This document shows, one piece after another, positions 58,901 through 64,000 of a DNA stretch of 64,000 nt; the first letter of the stretch is position 1; every line of letters starts with the position of its first letter. A program made the position numbers and the translations under genes. The DNA is from Siphonodentalium dalli. Lineage: Eukaryota; Mollusca; Scaphopoda; Gadilida; Siphonodentaliidae. Location of the stretch: assembly GCA_032622095.1 (NCBI GenBank), contig CP136065.1, positions 95,919,343-95,983,342 on the forward strand. The letters run 5' to 3'. The notes below the pieces were generated by a model, which worked only from the letters and a program-made list of their open reading frames with translations, was not told the DNA's origin and did no database searches.

Positions 58901-59533
58901 GTTTTACATAAATACAACTTACACGAGTACCTCGCAGTCTTTGCACAGACTGGCATCTTTCCATCTAAAGAGTCGTGGAAACATACCGTGAAAACTGAAG
59001 TACACAAATCAGACGACGAACGGTGGAGATCTTCCATAACTGCAGAAAATAACTTAAGACAATATGGGCTAATGCAAGCCTCTCTGACGTCTTCACTCAT
59101 ATGGCGAACGTGTAGGCTATATCCGGAGGAGAAATTCACTTATCTCTTTCTTGTCCGGTTGATAGCTCACACAGCCTACGGTGATAGTGGGTGTTGTAAA
59201 TTTTGTAACAAGCTATACCAGTGCTTAATTAATCATGTATTAATAGAATGTGCATCTATTGCAAGTGCACGCAACGCAATTTGGTATGATATCATCAACA
59301 CATTCGGAATAAACGTCTTCATATTCCTAGATTCCCTACCTAAGTGCTCGCAACTAGCAGTATTTTTGGGAAAAGTTCCATCTGAAGTTCTTGAAGATGG
59401 AACTAACTCTTTTCATTTCGTCTTGCGATTCTTTGCAAAATCGAGCATAAAACTATGGTATTGCTTCCACCTTCAACATGATGGTCGTTATTCGGATACC
59501 ATTATACCTGATCAACAACCACTTGATGTATAA
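55988..59533 (+). CDS. LINE ORF2: APE endonuclease + reverse transcriptase + Cys/His knuckle
   Basis: A 1181-residue polyprotein. Endonuclease, about residues 17-255: MSWNATGI, GVSEHWL (catalytic Glu), MGDFNANS (about 164-171), SIIDHFL, and DVSTHRPI where most APE enzymes have SDH. RT, about 490-800: SLYKGGKKP, SYRPITIMP, HGFQRGVSC, FLDVRKAFDSVW (motif A, Asp644), GARQGSILSPLLY (motif B, about 700) and VQADDMALL (motif C, Asp744-Asp745). A thumb and C-terminal region follows with CCKFCNKLYQC..NHVLIEC (about 1069-1088), the Cys-His knuckle of many LINEs. It cuts the target, primes reverse transcription of its own RNA, and integrates it. The first Met is followed by a hydrophobic stretch; an internal Met 14-18 residues later is an alternative start. 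Confidence 0.92.
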   Translation: MTILRSLTIYIFIMITLMSWNATGIFSSSSYLSKILDNQNIDICGVSEHWLRDSNSSFMQYLSQYYISHTVCDASMVGVNKRGRPKAGVALFWHKRWNNVVSIIDTSDDRIIGIQVHAGEGNFYYIFQVYLPSSNHSHDLFSNYMQKVTNIFDSYRPLGTVVVMGDFNANSLRANPRSVALSYLYNDKGVFSPIENTFKATPVKTFVPPMSPESGSIIDHFLMHKSMEYKIQMVDILIDESIDVSTHRPIVMHMDESVCAPVSYSSHNMCSFKMKWSALCSNSSLAETFSTDVENNCPKFEITDITSLDHYYDAIISALNNASKVVPKIKFRSHVKPYWNDTLKATHYSMRSCRRTWIAEGRPRDESSNSFIQYKEAKREFRREHRKQSEKFMRERDAEIDKCAEVDQDSFFRIFNAKRKMRNTLSSPHFIHNGETLRSNCDISNAWGSYYANLFLPMQDESFDPVHFEFVNNFVSSQEKSKSTNIVDGVLCNPITESELTNIIPKLNKNKAMGYDLIANEHILYSGSPLMHRLCYMYSKMLQYAHVPESAKKGVMISLYKGGKKPMHAFDSYRPITIMPSLYKLFEKVLLVRMQTYTPTLITVNSLQHGFQRGVSCMATSYLLQECITYTKESHSKLFSCFLDVRKAFDSVWLNGLLLKLHKRGFDGQMWHVFKSLLSGIKCCVKYRQSTSNWFDILQGARQGSILSPLLYMIYVDDLIEDLTNSSCGLHLNGINCTSPVQADDMALLSLSETGLTTLCSICLKYSTKWRYLYNSSKTFIIVFNESQKEFAKAQRSWQFGNTIIEEVSSGKHLGINIEKFSFNSKLVNSVCTKLRGTYLSLTNAGVYAGGITPDSCLKIYKSIVIPKALYGSELMWGLSNTDYTFLEKAHRFCLKNMQGFPAHTRTCIVQGLVGCSELTSFIDKRKLSLFATLCRLDVCKTAKMLFLMRLHSYIIELCCNQKSFIADIVHVLHKYNLHEYLAVFAQTGIFPSKESWKHTVKTEVHKSDDERWRSSITAENNLRQYGLMQASLTSSLIWRTCRLYPEEKFTYLFLVRLIAHTAYGDSGCCKFCNKLYQCLINHVLIECASIASARNAIWYDIINTFGINVFIFLDSLPKCSQLAVFLGKVPSEVLEDGTNSFHFVLRFFAKSSIKLWYCFHLQHDGRYSDTIIPDQQPLDV

Positions 59534-59930
59534 CTACCAATAGAAGCAGCTAGTGCATGTAGTGTTCTCTCATCTGTTCTTTTGTGTGAATGTTTGTCTG
59601 AGTGGACAACATGTGAGTGCGTTCGTGTGTGTGCGCGTGTTTGTATGAGAGAGTGTGAGAGAATGTGTGTGATGCTGGGTATACCAGGTGTATATGTGTC
59701 AATGTTAGTGGATGTCTCTGCGTGATTGCGGTATACATGTGTGACTTCGCATTTTGTGCGTGCCAAAACTAACTGTAAATATTTTGGATATTTCCTTATT
59801 ATTATGTAACATTTTGTTCATGTCAGTACTTGTATATATGTTTGCTTTTGTGATGCTACTGTGATAAACTGTATTTATATTATATAACAACTCTCCACCA
59901 ATGGAGGACAATAAAGATATATATATATAT

Positions 59931-60154
59931 AATTCAACCAGGTCCTCGCGCGATGTATGGTCGATCACATGATGATCTAGGGGGGATTAGAATTGTTGTA
60001 TAAAAACAGCACTGCATGTAAATATAAAATAAAATAGTGCTACATCTTATTACAGATTATTGCCATATATAATCAGTGACTATACAGACAGTCTGACAAA
60101 ATAAAGTTTCAGTGACACTCTATCCGAAGAGGGGAATAATTCCATCTGTTACAG
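59931..60154. repeat. Long target-site duplication, 3' copy (224 bp)
   Basis: Identical to 53451-53674. It follows the (TA)n tail directly and is followed by TCAATGGAGC, which has no counterpart at the 5' copy. Confidence 0.9.
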
Positions 60155-60387
60155 TCAATGGAGCAATTATGAATCTGGAAAGGTGAAATTTCTAAGTAAT
60201 ACTAGATATCGACATGACGCGATAACATATAACGTAAATGCAATATGGCAGCTGGCGACCATTTTTTCCTATAAAATTAAAAAAATATTTGATAGCTCTC
60301 ATCTGATAGATCAATATCAAGATAAATATTAAGTTTAGTGATGATCGGATGAGTGAAGTGGACTGTGCTAAACGGTTTAGTAATGCT
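60155..60387. repeat. Degenerate repeat continuing the LINE target
   Basis: GCAGCTGGCGACCATTTTTTCC...GATAGCTCTCATCTGAT matches the repeat family at 52369-53450 on the other side of the LINE. Confidence 0.5.
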
Positions 60388-61380
60388 TAAAAAGATTTTT
60401 ACCTTAATATTTTTATGTTCACTTTATAAACTTCACTGAGTCATCTTTGTCATGTATTGAGTTTGATATCTGTTGTTAACAGTTTATAAATCATGTATGT
60501 CTCATGTTTGTTATTTTAATTTATGTGTTTATTATCATTAAATAAAGTTGAATTCCTTAAAAAGATTCTTACCTCAATGTTTTTATGTTCACTTTATAAA
60601 CTCCACTGAGTCATCTTTGTCATGTATTGAATTTGATATCTTTTGTTAACAGTTCATAAATTATGTATGTCTCGTGTTCGTTATTATATTATATACACTT
60701 TATAGTGTGTTTCAGAACGAAAACAAAATGAATAAAATCAACAAATTTGTAAATTTAAAAACAATTCAAACGTTGTTGTATTCCATGTCCCAGCCCGGAC
60801 ATATACACCAAATTTCAATAATATTCATTGAGAAACAACGGACCAAACGCCATATAACACCCCGTATGCATCTTTTATTCCGAGTTGGCCTTTTATTCCG
60901 AGTTGGCACGCGCCGATTGGGCGAGTTAGCCCATGGGGCGAGTACGCCGATTCCGACACCTTTTCTATTTGCAGCAGGTTAAGTTTACGCGTAATTTAAT
61001 TTACAAAGTTCCCCAATTGGTATCGTAAATAGAGCGACCTTATTTGATAGAGAATGCCTCTGTTATTGATTATAAAGTTGCTATACATTAAAAACGACAA
61101 TTCACATGCTCGTTCAAGCGCAGTAGTCTATTTTCCCCATGTTAAAGGACATCCACAAATACTAAATAACGCTAACTTACTGCCGAATGTTTTACACGAC
61201 AACTGTTAACATATTTGGGCTGAATTCATCTGACGCGGTATTATTCCTCAAAATAAACAACAAAACCATCGTTACTTGGAAATGTAGTTTGGGCTAACAT
61301 TTACATAAATCCTCCATATCATTATTCCGACACACACGTCAGATGAAAAACTCACATGAAGTAACCGGCCAAATTGGCCG
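60388..61380 (+). repeat. Third copy of repeat family A with a duplicated 3'-end-like block
   Basis: Starts with two tandem copies (60388-60553 and 60555 on) of the AAAAAGATTCTTACC...TTAAATAAAGTT block that opens the left arm at 13716. The second copy passes directly into TACACTTTATAGTGTGTTTCAG (equivalent to 14226), so about 370 bp is missing. It continues collinear to the part equivalent to 14940. It is more diverged from the two arms than they are from each other. Confidence 0.75.
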
Positions 61381-61437
61381 AAATGACAAAAACAAGCCCT
61401 GTGTGTACCAGAATAAACCTTTTAAGTATGTTTTTTT

Positions 61438-61615
61438 AATTCATCGTATCTAGGACGTGTGGAGTGTAGTACACACAGAACGACACGTGTGTTAATGGGT
61501 TTGTCGATTCGGCACTTGTGTCATCGCGGAAGGATGCACCTCTCGTTCTATCCTTCCGCGCTAACACTGGTGCCGTATCAATAAACCAATTAACACACTC
61601 GTGTCGTTTCTTTTG
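61438..61615. repeat. Hairpin repeat (GAACGACACGTGTGTTAATGGG type)
   Basis: 61476-61537 pairs with 61553-61615 (TCATCGCGGAAGGAT / ATCCTTCCGCGCTAA and outward). A related, partly deleted copy is at 63371-63520. Confidence 0.65.
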
Positions 61616-63184
61616 CGAAACAGGTTGTGCAGTTTTTTGTAAATAGTGCACTCATAGGATTGTTTCCCAGACAATTAAGGTTACTGGTCTATAGTTGCTC
61701 AAGGATTCAATTTATTCAATGTAAGCACTATATTATTTTCGTTTAAGTACATAGCGTGCGTCACAATATATACACACTCAACATATCCTCGTGCAAATAT
61801 GCTCATATTGGACCTTTGTTCCGTTTTATGGCGCGGGCCACAATGAAAACACATTACAAAGAGCATACATCTGGTAAGTAGGTTCATATGGATCGTAATT
61901 GTTTTCAAATAATGCAGATATGGGCTTATCTGTGTTTTTGAAATAAGTTCAGTATCAGCTGATTTTCAGGAGAACAGGCTGGCGCATTATAACTGTGGGA
62001 AGAGAATTGGATTTGGTAAACCAAAGGCTTAACATCGGCCATTTCCTTCTCATCAATACTTGGTCACGAATTATGATGAATTATATGTTCCGCAGACACA
62101 GAGTCAATTAATTTTAAGATGTAACCTCATGTCAGGAAAATTCCCATGACCCATCAATGTTGAAATAAGACACCACTCTAATCCACTTCAAATATAAGCT
62201 TACAAATTCCCCAATTTCCAGCGCAACTCACAAATCGATTGTGGTCGTTATGACGAGGGACGATGCAGTGCAACCGTGTCGGTGAGTGAACTCAAGGCAT
62301 CGTGCATTCATGACTCTCAAAGAACTGAGCGCCTTTGGTGGTATAGCTTTTTATCGACAAACTGAGTGTACTCTCAATAATGATACCAATTTTTCAGCGA
62401 ATGTGTTCACAGATATTAGTCCAAGTGGCGTTCGACGTACAACATCTAGTGAATTAGGTTTGGATAATGCTGTTTACGTTGGCGTCCCGTATTTATATAT
62501 ATAGTTCTATAGCAGACTCTGCTCCCTTACCCAGTGGTGGGATTATGTGCCACAGTTAATCGATTTTACCCTACAAATCAATACATGATATTATATACAT
62601 CGGAAAGAGTGACATGTTATGGTCGTAATGGTGTATTATAATTTCACTATCATGTTAAATTGCGCATATAATATTCCACGTAATTAAGAGCAACCTCGGT
62701 TTGTTTACATATAATTCTCAATGTCATTTCGCGAGGTCAAATTAGTTCGAATTTATGTAAGCATTGTGACAATGTATATTTTTCACATTATATTACTACA
62801 TTCAAATGACAACTACACGTGTATAATGGATTTCAGGACACATATAATATGTTCTATGGAATAAACTGTGACATAGTATTACAGTTATTGTGGATTTTAT
62901 GTTAGCGGTCCATCAAAGCTATACCCCGATGTAGAAAGACACATACGGGGCTTCGACAGCCATATCCCAACCGGTTACGTCGAAGGATACTTGGACTACA
63001 CATGTGGATATCTATTCAACCGTTTCGAGTGATTAATTGCAGAATATATCTGTTCGGTTGATTTAAACAGCTCTTTTCGTGTAAAAAATTTAATGTTAGT
63101 TTCGAACAAATTTACTAATAAAATCACTGGTAGTGTAACTTTAATGTTTTTATTACACGCTTGTTCGTCGACTTTACGTGTCCT
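61616..63184. other. No gene recognised
   Basis: AT-rich sequence with short frames only. Confidence 0.4.
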
Positions 63185-63520
63185 TGTTGTGCCATATTTA
63201 CAGATCCATGTGCCACACGTGTTCCATACGCACTCCGCTTATATACGTCACACGGGCGTACTGTACCCATCAACCATGAACCCGAAACTATAAAATAAAC
63301 GCAGCATCACCCATGCATGACAAAACAAGCAATGAAAGTGGCTGAATGTTCCTTGTACGTCTGTTTTATAATTCACGGATACTAGAACGGGTGGCGCGTG
63401 TAATAAACGCAGAACGACATTGGTGTTAATGGGTTTGTCGATACGGGACTTATGACATCGCGGACGGATATAACTCGAGATAGATTCCAAACCCATTAAC
63501 ACACTTAGTTATCCTCCTCC
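63185..63520. repeat. Dispersed repeats: LINE-target family and second GAACGACAC copy
   Basis: 63185-63308 resembles the flank of the second LINE (51535-51660). 63371-63520 repeats the 61438 element (CAGAACGACATTGGTGTTAATGGG...CATCGCGGACGGAT, then AAACCCATTAACACAC), with the middle of its right arm missing. Confidence 0.55.
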
Positions 63521-64000
63521 CTATTTTCCACCATTCTGATTGGCCCATGTCCTGTCACATGCCGGGCGACAAATCACACTGTCGCCCGCTGATCCGGGAG
63601 ACATTGTTTTTGTCGCCCGCCTGATGTTATATTGCAAGAATATCCCCAAACACACACTCCAGTAACTCATCTATTTCACATCACTACGACGTACATAAAA
63701 ATCATAGATTTTATATACCCCACGGATTCGCAAAACACACCAGTTGTGGTGTTTGCTAATTTTCATATATTTAGTGAACACTAATATTCGAACTTTTAAG
63801 TTGATACTTTTATCGGACAAGCGTTATTATTTACTTTTTACATCGAAATATCTCGGTGATTCAATTTGTTCATGTCGACATTATGATGCAAGATTGAAAG
63901 AGAGGATCCATTCAGGTTGGTTGGTTATAAATGTTTGCTGGTAGACATGGTAATTCATACGTTTTTCGCGAATGAATGGTACTGTACGCTTATCCTCCGC
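63521..64000. other. No gene recognised
   Basis: A short GC-rich patch with GCGGGCGACA inverted words (63555-63620: GGGCGACAAATC, TGTCGCCCGC), otherwise AT-rich. Confidence 0.4.

Larger units (their letters stand above)
53675..59930 (+). mobile_element. Apparently intact long-TSD LINE (6256 bp)
   Basis: A 5' UTR of 315 bp, ORF1 (53990-55948), a 39-bp gap, ORF2 (55988-59533), and a 397-bp 3' UTR with GT-rich simple sequence ending AATAAAGATATATATATATAT. It is flanked by perfect 224-bp direct repeats. Both ORFs are unbroken, so the copy is young and could be active. The (TA)n tail and lack of LTR, integrase and RNase H fit a target-primed retrotransposon. Clade beyond 'APE-type' is not assigned. 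Confidence 0.9.

Noticed and set aside
53451-60154. Reading the 224-bp direct repeats as LTRs
   Set aside because: The 3' copy follows a (TA)n tail, there is no integrase, protease or RNase H, and the related element at 46995-51380 has flanking repeats of different sequence and length.

Overview
The window is eukaryotic, intron-containing, AT-rich and gene-poor. A C-type lectin exon with a polypyrimidine/AG acceptor, tRNA-headed SINEs, APE-type LINEs, Helitron, hAT-like and piggyBac-like (TTAA) elements, and runs such as TACATGTACATGTA all fit a marine invertebrate. My best guess is a mollusc or other lophotrochozoan; this is an inference from repeat style, not a species call. No bacterial-style operon, rRNA gene or free-standing tRNA gene was seen.

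Host-like coding content is small. It comprises the last exon of a C-type lectin (12907-13127, +), a first exon with a cysteine cluster like those found beside KDZ-type transposases (6483-6992, -), a speculative small exon with a GC donor (3540-3642, -), and a GC-rich basic ORF (26040-26930, +). That ORF sits inside a decayed gene (25105-28617, -) of a transposon-like protein family that is abundant in invertebrates.

Nearly everything else is mobile or repeated DNA. At 0-7 kb there are hairpin MITEs, a TTAA MITE, and Helitron ends with 122-bp internal repeats. At 9-13 kb there are a LINE tail, a degenerate minisatellite and a piggyBac-like MITE that itself contains two hairpins. At 13.7-20.3 kb a 2.2-kb near-identical inverted repeat encloses about 2 kb, and the second arm is circularly permuted relative to the first. 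At 21.1-22.4 kb there is a hAT-like element with a perfect 8-bp target duplication. At 30-32.5 kb there are a LINE tail and a nested TIR element with a 32-bp perfect palindrome. At 35-40 kb there are two SINEs, a 219-bp perfect hairpin with an 8-bp duplication, and other hairpins. At 41.9-46 kb a CR1/L2-like LINE (minus strand, frameshifted, 2A-like motif) has a hAT-like element in its 3' UTR.

The most interesting part is 46.8-60.2 kb. Two LINEs of one clade lie about 2 kb apart in opposite orientation. The right one (53675-59930, +) is apparently intact: ORF1 with coiled coil, Arg/Ser-rich domain and C-terminal domain, then ORF2 with APE endonuclease, RT and zinc knuckle, then a (TA)n tail. 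It is bounded by 224-bp perfect direct repeats. The left one (46995-51380, -) is 5'-truncated, internally deleted and split by a TIR element. It has the same kind of tail and is bounded by 171-bp direct repeats of unrelated sequence (5 mismatches). Because the repeats differ between the two insertions, they are best read as extremely long target-site duplications, implying an unusually wide stagger between first- and second-strand cleavage in this LINE clade.
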